Source of the DNA: Saururus chinensis
Taxonomy: Eukaryota; Streptophyta; Magnoliopsida; Piperales; Saururaceae
DNA length: 64,000 nt
Direction: 5' to 3'
NCBI GenBank assembly: GCA_035235625.1
Contig: CP141145.1
Location: 34,948,668 to 35,012,667, forward strand
The notes beneath the pieces are model-generated. The model did no database searches. It saw nothing but the letters and a program-made list of their open reading frames with translations, and was not told the DNA's origin. This document shows positions 36,747-47,807 of this stretch, piece by piece. Both the position numbers and the translations under genes were made by a program. Positions within the stretch are counted from its first letter, which is position 1; the number at the start of each line of letters is the position of its first letter.

Positions 36747-39150
36747 TGTGACGCCCCGACCCAAAAACCGACCCGGGCCGGGGGTCCCGAAAGCGATGGA
36801 AACCCAAACCCAGAACCAAGCGCGGCACACTTTGTGTGCGAGAGTCTTCTCGTTCCTCTACGTGCTATGGAACTTTAGCGCTTCGTTGCGCGTAGGCAAG
36901 AACTGGCCTAATTATATAACTAATTCGGAATGGGCCAACGTTGCATTGCCGTTGGTTGCCTACGTACATATCAGATAACATCCATGATGTTACTCCAATA
37001 CGATCGGATCCGGACGTAGTTCTGCCTATTGGCTACTACATACAACCAGCATACCAAAATACATACGTCTAAAATACGTATCTCCGAATATTTAATCGGA
37101 GTTATACAAAAGCCCGATAAAACTCGGCAACACACCTCTCGCTCTATCATAGAGTCGAGCACCACACAACCAATACGAAAACCCGATAAAACACCGGTAA
37201 CACACATCTCTCTCTATCATAGAGACGAGCACCACACAACCAATACAAAAACCCGATAAAACACCGGCAACACACATCTCGCTCTATCATAGAGATGAGC
37301 ACCACACAACCACTACGAAAACCCGATAAAACATCGGCAACACACTTCTCACTCTATCATAGAGACGAGCACCACACAACCACCACAACATGCCTCACTC
37401 TACCCCAGAGCAAGACCATCACAACGTTCCTCACTCTATCCTAGAGCAAGACCACACATCACACGTCTCGCTCTATCACTAAGCCGAGACCACACATCAC
37501 ACGTCTCGCTCCATCACTGAGCCGAGACCACATACATCACACGTCTCGCTATATCACTTAACCGAGACCACACACATCACACATTTTGCTCTATCATAGA
37601 GTGAGACGGAACACAATCATAGGTCTCGCTCTATCACTGAGCCGAGACCAAACACACACACAACCCGTCTCTCTCTAAATCAGAGCGAGACGGCACACAT
37701 CATGCATATAAGCATAGCATAACCATATATAACACACTCATAGGTCTCACTCTATCACTAAGCCGAGACCGAACACACACACAACCCGTCTCGCTCTAAC
37801 CCAGAGCGAGACGGCACACATCATGCATATAAGCATAGCATAACCATATATAAACACACTCATAGGTCTCGCTCTATCACTGAGCCGAGACCGAACACAC
37901 ACACAACCCGTCTCGCTCTAACCCAGAGCGAGACGGCACACATCACGGCATATCGAATACCCCATCTAGCACATGCATTCAATAATTATAATAGGAGGTC
38001 AGAAACTCTTACTCCCCTCATGTCTCACGAGGTAGCGGTAATAGGGAAGCTCGTTTCTGGGCGTCCTCCGCTTCAGATCTAGAGACAGCAGACAAAGCCA
38101 CCCTAGCCTCCATACGTTCGTTGCCTTACACCGAAAGACGACCCAACCAACTCTCCCCTTTCCCGGAGACCTCGTTTTCAGCGCCCGGGGGCGACGGATA
38201 GAACCTCCCCTACTCGGGGTGTCCTTCAAATGTCGTGGCCCTTCGGTGGAGAACGGAGCCTCCCCTACATCGGGCCACTTCCCTTGATCTGGCCCGGTAA
38301 CGGAGGACGGAGCCTCCTCTCACACCGGGCCATCTCTCTCTCACTCTCGGGGCAGGAGGGTGGCAGACATAGCCTCCTCTTGCCCCGGGTCGTTCCTCCC
38401 TTATAGGAGTGCCAACTCAAGGAATGGACCATGTCATTGCGTAGATCACCCTCGAATTAGCTAGAAACGCCTCAAGAATGGAAGAAAATGGACTCCAAAC
38501 GAGCCCAGAAACTCCTCCCGAAAATAGAACGGAGTCCGGTATTTATAGAGGAAGAACCGAAGACGTACAAGACGCCCCCGGGGCGCGCGACGCACTGGCC
38601 GCGCGCTGCGCTCGCGTCCCGCAGACGGCCCCGCGACACGCGGCTCCTGCGCGTCGCGCGGGAGCCAGCCCGTGACGCGGGCCCCGTCAAGCATCCGCGC
38701 GGGCCCGCGGCCCCCCCACCACGCGGCTGCTGGCATCACGCTGATGCCAGCTATTTTGTCTTATATGATTAAAATAATATATTTTCTATATTATTTTAAT
38801 CCAAAAATATTTAAACTTCAACGCGCGATATCTTCTTACCCCGAAGTCGGAATCGTGCGTTCTACGTACCGATGGACTCATATTGACGAGCCCTTCGATA
38901 CAAGACCACACATGGGTAGGTTATCCCGCTCTTTTCGAGTGGGTCCCACCCATGTGGCACGCTTCCCGAGGCCGTAGCTTTCGCTCCCGACCTCCGTTTC
39001 ACACGTTCTTCGATTCGACACACTCGTCACTCCGAGCTCTACCCATCCACAGGGGTTTCATCCCTTGAAACCCCCGACACTAAAACACAAAATTACCGAA
39101 TTACCCTTAACCCACCCGGGTTAAGCGTAACCAAAAAATGGGTCGTTACA
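36747..39150 (-). mobile_element. 2.4 kb solo LTR in element C
   Basis: The plus strand reads TGTGACGCCCC...GGTCGTTACA, with target duplication AAAGT at 36742-36746 and 39151-39155. No coding domains, primer site or second LTR are seen. A minus-strand CTATAAATA at 38540-38548 gives the orientation. Inside is a large array of hairpin-bearing repeats (37115-37960). A diverged copy of the same family is at 25569-27302. Confidence 0.85.
37115..37960. repeat. Array of GAGCGAGAC hairpin repeats
   Basis: The first part has about four ~70-bp units with CTCTATCATAGAGACGAGC and ACCCGATAAAAC. Next come ~42-bp units with CTCTATCACTGAGCCGAGAC. Last are three ~120-bp units, each holding a near-perfect inverted repeat with 12-bp arms (CCGTCTCGCTCT and AGAGCGAGACGG) around a 5-base loop. 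The older family copy at 25.6 kb has a single such hairpin. Confidence 0.85.
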
Positions 39151-39155
39151 AAAGT

Positions 39156-40086
39156 GTCGCATCTCCTCAGAAATCTCAGGCTTGAGCCCTCGCTTGAACG
39201 TACCCACCAAGGCGGCCACAGGCCAATCAAGGAGGCGGTTAGCCACCTTCATGAACTCAGTGTAGTATGCTCGCACGGTGGACATTTGGTGCAGGGAAGA
39301 GAGCATTTAATTGAAGTCTTGGAACTCATTAGGGCTGAACTGGATGCACAATTCATCGGAGAAGGCGGTCCAAGTTGGGTAGCGCACCTCCTTCTCAAAG
39401 CTCTAAAACCACACCGATGCATCCCCGTCGAGGTGGAAAGCCGCTATGCACAGTCGTTCAGCCTCCGACTGCGTCCCCTGGTAGGCGAAAAACTTCTCCG
39501 CCTTGTACAACCACTCTACAGGGTCGTCATATCTATTATAGCGCGGGAACTGTAGGCAGGCCAAATGAGGTTCCGCCCCACCCCGGGGTGCTCCGCGGTG
39601 TCCTAGATACTCATCCCAGTCATCCTCCATCTCTTGGTACAAATTTTGGGGCGGCGACACCATTGGGGCATTTTCCCGAACACCTAGTGTGCCTCGCGAA
39701 TCCTAGGCCTAGCGCCTCCCTTCCATGGCCTGATCGACAGTGCCAAAGCATACACCGTCCTGGGCAAAGTGCATCTCACGGTCTGCGGGCGCTGGAAAAT
39801 CAGAACGGAGAGGTTCGGGAGCCTGGGACGTACCCCCCTTCTCCATGGATACTGGCGGCCTGAACACCAGAGGGGGTGCACGCTCCGCCTGAAGTTGGGC
39901 TACGGCCAATCCCACTGCATTGATCCTGGCTACTCCCACACTCATAGCCCTGATCTCGGCCATGAGTTGTGCCATCGTTAACTCGCCGTTGGTCTCCAGC
40001 GTTGATTTGGGGTTGTTCACAGAGACGAGAGCCTCTTTCTCGGGCTGATTTTCCGGGGCCGTGGCAGCTTGCTTGTCGCGAGCCAT
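39156..40086 (-). mobile_element. Element C gag N-terminal part
   Basis: The minus-strand gag begins with ATG at 40086 (MARDKQAATAPENQPEKE), just after the primer site, and runs to the insertion at 39155, with LQFPRYNRYDDPVEWLYKAE near 39540. Not intact. Confidence 0.82.
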
Positions 40087-40102
40087 GGCTGGGGATCGTA
40101 AG

Positions 40103-40116
40103 AGCTCCGATACCAA
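40103..40116 (-). other. Primer-binding site of element C
   Basis: TTGGTATCGGAGCT on the minus strand directly follows the 5' LTR. Confidence 0.85.
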
Positions 40117-40456
40117 TGTTGTGCCCGGTGTAGGCACAATCGGTACATAGGAGTTCTACGCAGTGAAAGGGAAAGAAGTTGGAAGAAAGGGAAAGGAAGT
40201 CTGGAGTTTCATTCAACATGCCCACAAAAGAGGAAGACGACCCCTTTATGGGGAGTCGTGCCCCATACTGGGAGTCGCGCCCTATGTTGGGAGTCGTGCC
40301 ACTAGTGGGCCCGATTCTCCCGTGGTCCACTAGTGCGCCCATTACAAAGCATCCAAAACAATAGTTAACTGCTAATCAGAATGAAAACTAGCCTAATGAC
40401 ATAAATAAAGTACTGAAATAAGGAAAATACTAAGTCTAGTGCACTCGTGCACAACA
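40117..40456 (-). repeat. 5' LTR of element C
   Basis: 340 bp, pairing with 27448-27787; 14 differences counted by eye. Flanked on the right by the target duplication CAACA. Confidence 0.92.
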
Positions 40457-40461
40457 CAACA

Positions 40462-40783
40462 TAAAGACTCATTTTTCCTAGTCGAATTAGAGGTCGAGGT
40501 AGACTTTTGGTGTAAAAAAGTGGAATAAGAATATTATTTTTCTAAAATTTATTGCTAGCAATTAATTAGCATGTATCTCTTCTTACTTACTTTATTGCTT
40601 CATACAAGTTTAAAAAATAATAATAATAGCTAATCTAACAACACCAAGTTCTTGATGAAGAATTTTAATTCTAATTGAAATTCTAAGCGAGCCTTATGAG
40701 GTCGCCCCAAGTCTTGGAAAGAGTTTTCTATGCTCCCTTTTAACAATAAGTTTGATATAAGTTACGCATTAAAAGCTCTTGAT
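40462..40783. other. Intergenic DNA, nothing recognised
   Basis: AT-rich sequence between the Reina-like element and the DNA transposon. No frame, repeat end or RNA gene was recognised. Confidence 0.5.
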
Positions 40784-40790
40784 ATTTAAG

Positions 40791-42295
40791 AGGGAAAATT
40801 ATTAAAATAATAATTAAAAAATTATTTACCAAAATAAACCACTTTGGGAAATATTTCCCAAAGTGGTGTTCCTTTTTGCCACACAGGCGCCAGCCAAGCA
40901 GCTGGCGCCAGCGTGGCTTTTTTTAAAAAATTTAAGTTGATTTCGTCATTTAGAACAACGAAATTGGTTCCAAAACGATTTCATCATTCTAAACGACGAA
41001 ACAGTTTGTAACTTGACCCGGTTTCGTCGTTCTAAATGACGAAATCAACTTAAGCTAATTTCGTCGTTCTAAACGATGAAACTGGCATATTTGTCCCGAT
41101 TACACGATGATATATTTTACTGCGCGATGATGTAGAGGAGATGACATATCAGCCTAGGGGAGCGTTTGAGGAAGCTCTAGTAAGTACAACTTTGTTAATT
41201 AAGGCATATATTATTTTCTTATTTTGTTTTAATTATTTATCTAATATTTAATTTATTTTTTTATAGCTTCGTCAGGTTTGACGTACGCATGCGTATTTGA
41301 GTGATGCACTTGTCACCTGTACTTCGCGCGAGGACTTAGCAGCAGCATGTGAGTCGGTGATTAGAGCGTCTGATGATGTCCTTCGTAGCTTGCCACTGCT
41401 TCATTCGGTGATTACAGATGTTCATCGAGATTATCCTATTGACAAGGCCGCTGAGAAGCAACCGATGCACTCTTCATGCCCTGATATTCCATCATCATCA
41501 CCAGCGTATAGCTTTCCTCCAGGTTCATCATTTTCGGACACTGCACATGTAGCTCAACTAGATCCAATTTTATATTATAGACGACATCGGCCAACTCGTA
41601 TTGTACCATCTATTACTTATGTTGAGCCGGAGCCGAAGCCCGAGCAGGAGTCAGACCTGGAGTCGCAGCCGGAGCCAGAGCCACAACCAGAGCTAGAGGT
41701 AGATCATGAGGAACTCGTACACCACCATCGAGGACGAAGACGAGAACGTAGGAGATTATGACATTACTTGTGATGTACTATATTTGTTACTCGTCTATGA
41801 TGTACTTTAATGATATTTGTTATGGGTGGAATGAATAAAGTCGTGTATGTATTGTGTATGTTTTAAATAAATGAATAGGGACAGGTGATAAAATTAGTTT
41901 CAAATAGTAATTTTAAAAAAAATTATTTTAATTTCGTCGTTTAGAACGATGAAATCCGTGTTGTTGCCGAGACCAAAGGGCAAAAGGGCAAAATGGGACA
42001 AGTGTGGCAATTTTGTCGTTTAGAATGACGAAATTAGCTTAAGTTAATTTCGTCGTTCAGAACGACGAAACCAGGTCAAGTTACAAATAGTTTCGTCGTT
42101 TAGAACGACGAAATCGTTTTGGAACTAATTTATTGTTCTAAACGACAAAATTAACTTAAAAAATAAAAAAAAAACCACACTAGCGCCAACTGCTTGGCTG
42201 GCGCCTGCATGACAAAAAAAACACCTGAGAAACATTTCCTAAAATAATTTATTTTGATAAATATTTTTTTAATTATTTTTTTAATAAATTTCCCT
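40791..42295 (+). mobile_element. 1.5 kb DNA transposon with long palindromic inverted ends
   Basis: The ends are imperfect inverted repeats of about 300 bp (about 40791-41095 and 41985-42295) beginning AGGGAAA. They share a GGCGCCAGCCAAGCAGCTGGCGCC-type hairpin and several TTTCGTCGTT-TAAACGACGAAA palindromes. A 7-bp direct repeat ATTTAAG flanks it (40784-40790 and 42296-42302). The long ends suggest a Mutator-like element, although that superfamily normally duplicates 9 bp. The middle holds a short frame (41297-41761) but no transposase, so the copy is non-autonomous. Confidence 0.75.
41297..41761 (+). pseudogene. Transposon-borne ORF remnant, 154 residues
   Basis: The frame lies inside the transposon at 40791-42295. 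It starts with a helical-looking segment (SREDLAAACESVIRASDDVLRSL), then a Ser/Pro-rich stretch, the motif YYRRHRPTRI, a Pro-Glu run (EPEPKPEQESDLESQPEPEP) and a basic C-terminus ending in RGRRRERRRL. A possible upstream exon with a GTAAGT donor lies at about 41105-41190, and TTATAG before 41269 could be its acceptor. It loosely recalls the C-terminal part of plant mobile domain proteins carried by Mutator-like elements, but I am not sure. No transposase catalytic motif is present. Confidence 0.4.
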
Positions 42296-42302
42296 ATTTA
42301 AG

Positions 42303-42548
42303 ATTAACGCCGTGGATGAACAGCTCCTGTACATCACATACGGACCGGACCTTACGGTGGCTCATTGTCAGCGAAAAAAACTTCCCAAATCATAAAAGTG
42401 AAGCAGGAAAAACCGGAATGTCCTAGAATAGTAATTTCAGGAAATACGGGGGCCTTATCATCATTTGGCACCGAGAGAATTGAACCATAAGAACTCAAAA
42501 AGCCCATCTGCTGCTGCAGGCTCTCGCTCCCGGGTTCCCTCGAGGAAG
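42303..42548 (+). promoter_or_regulatory. Upstream region of the CTPA2-type gene
   Basis: The 246 bp between the transposon and the start codon must hold the 5' leader and proximal promoter. No clear TATA box was seen. An in-frame TTG upstream is not a plausible start; the first in-frame ATG is at 42549. Confidence 0.4.
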
Positions 42549-45500
42549 ATGGAGCTGGTATCCACTTCCGTTTCTGCTCGCCATAACCTCTTCAATCTCA
42601 GTCTCAGTCTGCGAAAAGGCGCCGTCAACTGTTACCCGGTGATGATACAGGAACTTTTATAATTTCTGAGCCTGCTTCGTTGTTTCCTCTTGAAGGCTGA
42701 AGCTCGCCTTGTTCATGTTTTTGCTTCTTGTGAAATTTGACCATGAAGATTCTACTCGTTTTCACGAAGTTTGCTCTTTGCTTCGCGACTTCTATATGTT
42801 CAATTTTTTCATTATCAGTTTTGTTCTTGTTTGGCGTGAAAATTTATTGATCATATTTTACGGTTGTCTCTAGAGCAGTGCGGAGTTCTGATTGAGCCTT
42901 TTATTATTATTGTTATGTTATTATTTGGATACAAGTTGAGGCTTTTATTATGAATGCGCGTCCGCGTTGATAAAACACTGCTAGATAGTAGATAGTTTTC
43001 TAATTAGTGAAAGGATCCAGTGTTTTTAGATTTTGGACATTACACGAAAAAATTCATGAGGTGCTGCTCTTTACTGTTGTACATTCTTGTATTCAACTGG
43101 ATTATTTTTGCCTAAGTTTGGAACCATGGTCGAAACCCTATATGTATTCAATTATTTTAATTTGTATAAAATGTGTCAACTGTGGATCAAATTTTCAGTT
43201 TTTTCCGAAATTTCTCTAACTGATTTGCTTTCTGATGTATCCTTACAGATTATTCAGAGTGTGAAGTCATCAGTTCGGTTTGAAGTATTGGAGTCTAGTA
43301 TCATTTCCGATAGTGGATGTAACAAGAGAGCAAAGATAACTAATGGAGCTTTTGCATTATGCAGCTCCTTCTTTCAGCCTTTCTGGAAAATTGACAAATT
43401 TATGTCTAGGTCTTGGCCACTATTTGTGCACCATGGTACCGCAAGATTTGGAGGATATGCTAGTAGTTATCAGATTGTATTAAGTTGGCACGAGAAATTC
43501 AGAAGCAGTTTGTCAATTTTTTTGGTGCACCTGGCCGTAGGCATGGTGCTTGTCATGTCAATCTCGTTGGCTGTCAATAAGACACCATCTTGTAAGTTAG
43601 CATTTCAAATGGATATACAAATTTTTTTTCATATGGATTAAATGGATATTTAATATATATTTATGACACAATTGAGCCTCTGTCAAAATTTGTTTGAATT
43701 ATCCTTCTCATGCCTCTTACTTCAGGGGCACTTTCAGAAGAGAATCTCCTTTTCTTGGAAGCCTGGAGAACGATAGACCGAGCATATTATGATAAATCAT
43801 TCAATGGGCAAAGCTGGTTTCGGTATAGAGAAAATGCACTTCGCAGTGAACCAATGAATACACGGGAGGAGACATGTATGCGTTTGGTTCTTAATTTGCT
43901 TAATCAGTTGGGAACTATTCCTTTTTCGAACCTACTAATAATTTTCTGGTTCAGATGCGGCAATAAAAAAAATGCTTGTGACCCTTGATGATCCCTTTAC
44001 TCGCTTTCTTGAACCAGAAAAGTTCCGAAGTTTGCGGGTAAACAGCTCCTTTTGCCTTGTATTTTTTTTCAGTGAGAATTTAGGTTATAGTTTGTCAGTA
44101 TTTATCACCTGGAACAACAGAGATTTATGTTTAACACCAATTAAATTTGGGTTGAAGTTTTCCTAAATTCTTCCATAATCTTCTTTCAAGGCAGTCTGGC
44201 ACTCAAGGCGCTCTTACAGGTGTAGGACTGTCAATTGGATACCCTATAGGGGTTGATGCATCCTCCGGATTGGTTGTGATTTCTTCTTCACCTGGAGGTC
44301 CTGCTACCAGGGCCGGGATAATGCCAGGAGATGTTATTCTGTCAATTGATAATATAAGTACCGAAACAATGGGTTTATATGATGCAGCAGAAAGGCTACA
44401 GTTAAGTTTATTTTGTAGTAAATATTCACAAATATGCAGTTTAATATTCTTTGCACGAGCTGTGAATGGGTATATCTCCAAAGAGCATGCGCTTGCTAGT
44501 GCATGTGCCATGATTTTTCACTCTCAACTCCACATTTGTTATTCTGTTATTTCTTGCTCGTGTATTGATTCCACTGAATATTAAAAATTCACTGCAGGGG
44601 TCCTGAAGGAACTTCTGTAGAGTTGGCCATACAAAGTGGACAAGATGTAAAGCAGATTTCTATAAAGTGAGTTTTCTGTCATGGCTAGTTGGTCTTGGTT
44701 AGGGACCTTAAACATAGCAGGGTTTTCATACTTTTGAGCAAAGCTGGTTTGACTTACATGTCCTTTGTTACTCAATGCTTTTAACAACATGGATAGGATT
44801 TTATATTGAGTACCATGGTCTGCCTATAAGTACTGTGCTCTTTGCAGGCGTGAGAAAGTTTCATTGAATCCTGTGAAATCAAGACTATGCGAGGTTCCAG
44901 GTTCAGGGAAGGACACCTCTAAAATTGGGTATATCAAGCTTACATCTTTCAACCAAAATGCATCTGGTCAGTAATGTCAGACCTTCACAGCTGGGAATAG
45001 GTCGTACAAATTGTCTTTTTCTTTTTCAGTGTGAGGTGATTCACTTTCCTAGTTAGTCTCTAGTTTGTGAAAATTGCAATATGACAAATGTTTGCAGGTG
45101 CAGTGAAAGAAGCTATTGAAACTTTACGGAGAAATAATGTCAACGCATTTGTGTTGGACCTTCGGAACAACAGGTGCTTCATTACATGTGTCTGTGTTTT
45201 TTCAACTTGGAAGGAGCCTTTAATGGCATTTACATTTGATGCAGTGGTGGACTTTTTCCAGAAGGAATCGAGATTGCAAAGATCTGGTATATCTCTCCAA
45301 CCTGTCTACTCAATATGATTTTGAGTAACATGCTTCATTTTTTTACCTTCATTACAACATGTCAAGAGAGTAGCTAATGCGTTTACATTTTTTTTTTCGG
45401 TTGCAATAGACCAAGTGAAAATTACACGTAAACTTGTATTAAGTGGAAGTTGAGTCGATGAATCTGCCATATGGAGATGGTCTTGATCATGTCTTTTCCT

Positions 45501-46303
45501 ACATTCTAGGTTGGAAAAAGGTGTGATTGTGTATATATGTGATAGTCGTGGTGTTCGGGATATATATGAGACAGATGGAAGCAATGCAATTGCATCATCA
45601 GAGCCTCTGGCCGTTCTGGTACGTTACCTTTGTTTACTAGAAGCGGTGTTCTATAGATATATGGGTTGTTTTCCTTTGTGCCTAATTGCAGTGAAATTTG
45701 CTACTAGAAATCTTACTGACTGTCCAATCCCTCTAGGTAAACAAAGGAACTGCGAGTGCAAGTGAGATATTAGCTGGGGCCCTTAAAGACAACAAGCGTG
45801 CAGTTCTGTTCGGAGAACCTACATATGGGAAAGGGTACGAAAATGATTGTCGCTTCATGAAATATTTGCAAGTATTTATCTTATATGTTGTTTTCTCTGG
45901 CATTCTTCTCGTTCAGGAAGATCCAATCAGTTTTTGAGCTATCTGATGGCTCCGGTTTGGCAGTTACAGTGGCCCGTTATGAAACACCAGCTCACACTGA
46001 TATAGATAAGGTGAGCTTTTTCTAAGCTTTTTTCTTCTAGTACAGGTATCTGTATCCTAACGTAGCAAAACTACAGGAACTAAAATTTTATGCTCTTTTC
46101 CTCCTAGTACATACCTTATTGACATATTTTAGTTTTAGCGTGATTCTCTATGTGGTAACTATTGTTTGATGATCCAGGTTGGTGTGGTTCCGGATCACCC
46201 TCTACCAGCGTCATTTCCTGTGGACGAGGATGGATTTTGCAAATGCATTAAGGATCCTTCATCTTCCTGCAATGTTAGAAGTGCTAAATTATTTTCTAGA
46301 TGA
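42549..46303 (+). CDS. CTPA2: C-terminal processing peptidase, chloroplast lumen (CTPA2 type)
   Basis: This is a serine protease of family S41A. The known role of the family in plants is removal of the C-terminal tail of the photosystem II D1 precursor in the thylakoid lumen, needed for assembly of the manganese cluster. Thirteen exons were placed by GT/AG signals and frame: 42549-42638, 43249-43591, 43726-43875, 43955-44037, 44195-44400, 44598-44666, 44848-44966, 45098-45173, 45245-45286, 45510-45618, 45737-45834, 45917-46010 and 46178-46303. They give 1605 nt and 534 residues, close to the usual ~515. Residues 1-117 look like a transit peptide, and 118-139 are hydrophobic ([14 protein letters not shown]), a lumen-targeting signal. 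A PDZ domain spans about 225-310 ([17 protein letters not shown]). The catalytic Ser436 (GTASASE) and Lys461 (EPTYGKG), 25 apart as in known members, are both present, as is Asp447. The gene appears intact. The choice of CTPA2 over its paralogues rests on remembered Arabidopsis sequence. Confidence 0.93.
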
Positions 46304-47339
46304 TTATTTGCTTTTCAGTAGCGCAATTATGCATAATTGTATTACGATGTGCATTGGTGAGATAGGTAATTGAGTGATGATTCCTTGAATTTTGGCTTAA
46401 AAGCCATCATTTCATGATTAGCAACAGAATTAGTTATATTTATTACCCAAAAAAGAAAACAGAATTAGTTATATTCACCGAGATACTTTCCTAGTTGAGT
46501 TGCAGTTCCAGAATATAAGGGAATATGCATAGGGTATATTTGTGTGGTGCAGCAGTACTTTATGATGTAAAAGTGACCATAAAAATTTCTAGAGGTCATC
46601 TCGGAACGGGTAGTATCTGCTGACTGATTCACGTAAAGAAAGAGTCTCTTTTTGCACAAGACAAAAGATCCCCTCCGTCCAGGAAATAGAGGGGGATTTG
46701 ATCGTAAATTCAGCATTTGCAACTAGCAAGACGAGTGTTAATTGTTGAACTGCAAATGATGGAATGACTTATCCTTTTCTTGGACCTGACTCGATCCCCA
46801 TTTCATAAGATTTTGTTTGCAAATGGAAATGGAAATGGCAATAGCATTGGCATTCAGTAGCAGGCCCGTTACCAGCTAAATGATTTATTACAATGTTAAT
46901 TTCATATTTACAATAAATCGAAAAGAATTTATTCACACGAGTTGTTGAATAGGAATACTAAAATCTTCATCCACAACTTTAAAATTTTAGAATTTATAAG
47001 GGTCATTAGAGAATTCCATTAGCCAGTTCCCAAGTCATTCAGATTTTACGCTTGAAGATATTTTACATCATCTGATCATTGGGATACCTTCGTGCTGCCA
47101 ATAAGTGCTGTCTTATCGCCACAGCTTGTACACTATTTCTTTTTCTTAGGTTTTTATCTAGAGTTTGTTTGGATTGGTGGCAAGCATGGGAAAGAAAATG
47201 AATTTTTTTAAAATCTCTCAGTTTTTACTATTTGGTGCAACGGAGAAAGAAAAACTAGGGTGAAAAGTGAGAAAAAATAGATAAAAATTTGGCCTAAAAA
47301 TTTTATACCCATTAACCCATGAATTTTGAGAAAAAATTA
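46304..47339. other. 3' region of CTPA2-type gene and intergenic DNA
   Basis: The first part must hold the 3' untranslated region; no poly(A) site was fixed. The rest is AT-rich with no recognised gene, LTR end or repeat. Confidence 0.5.
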
Positions 47340-47807
47340 TTATACTAAACACTTATGTCTTACTGCTATTACTACCACCACTACTGTTACCACCGCCGCC
47401 GTTATCACCACTACTGTTACCACCGCCGCCGTTATCACCACTACTGTTACTACCGCCGCCACCACCGATGCCACCGCCACCACCACTATCGTCACCACTA
47501 TTTCTGCCGCCACCACTCCTATTATTGTTGTTTCTGCCACCACCACCAATGTCACCGCCACCACTATCTCTGCCACCGCTACCACCACTATTGTCGCCAC
47601 CATCCACCACCATCTCTACTACCGCCACCACTATCGTCGTTATAGCCGTTGTCACCACCACCACTGTTGCTATCGCCGCCACCCTACCAATATCACCACC
47701 ACTACTACCAATATCACCACCACCACCATTTCTGCCACCACCTCTGCCACCGCTACCACCACTGTCGCTGCTGTTGCCACCACCACCAATGCAGCCACCA
47801 CTGCCGT
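47340..47807. repeat. ACC/GCC-rich trinucleotide minisatellite, left part
   Basis: Imperfect repeats of ACC, GCC and ACT triplets, including tandem ~32-bp units with ACTACTGTTACCACCGCCG near 47380-47460. Open frames for Thr-, His-, Pro- or Val-rich peptides on both strands are products of the triplet repeat. It continues at 53233 after the LTR insertion. Confidence 0.85.

Larger units (their letters stand above)
27448..40456 (-). mobile_element. Reina-like Ty3/gypsy element C, nested, two LTRs
   Basis: A second copy of the element B family on the minus strand, with a 5' LTR at 40117-40456, a 3' LTR at 27448-27787 and a target duplication CAACA at 27443-27447 and 40457-40461. Between the LTRs lie gag, protease, reverse transcriptase, RNase H, integrase and a chromodomain start. 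Two LTR-type insertions (31453-36657 and 36747-39150) split gag. The LTRs differ at 14 of 340 positions by eye (about 4%), so the element is clearly older than element A, perhaps one to three million years. It is broken in several places besides the insertions. Confidence 0.93.

Noticed and set aside
42465-42548. Longer N-terminus for the CTPA2-type protein starting upstream of 42549
   Set aside because: The upstream in-frame start is TTG, not ATG; the first ATG in frame is 42549 and gives a normal-length protein.
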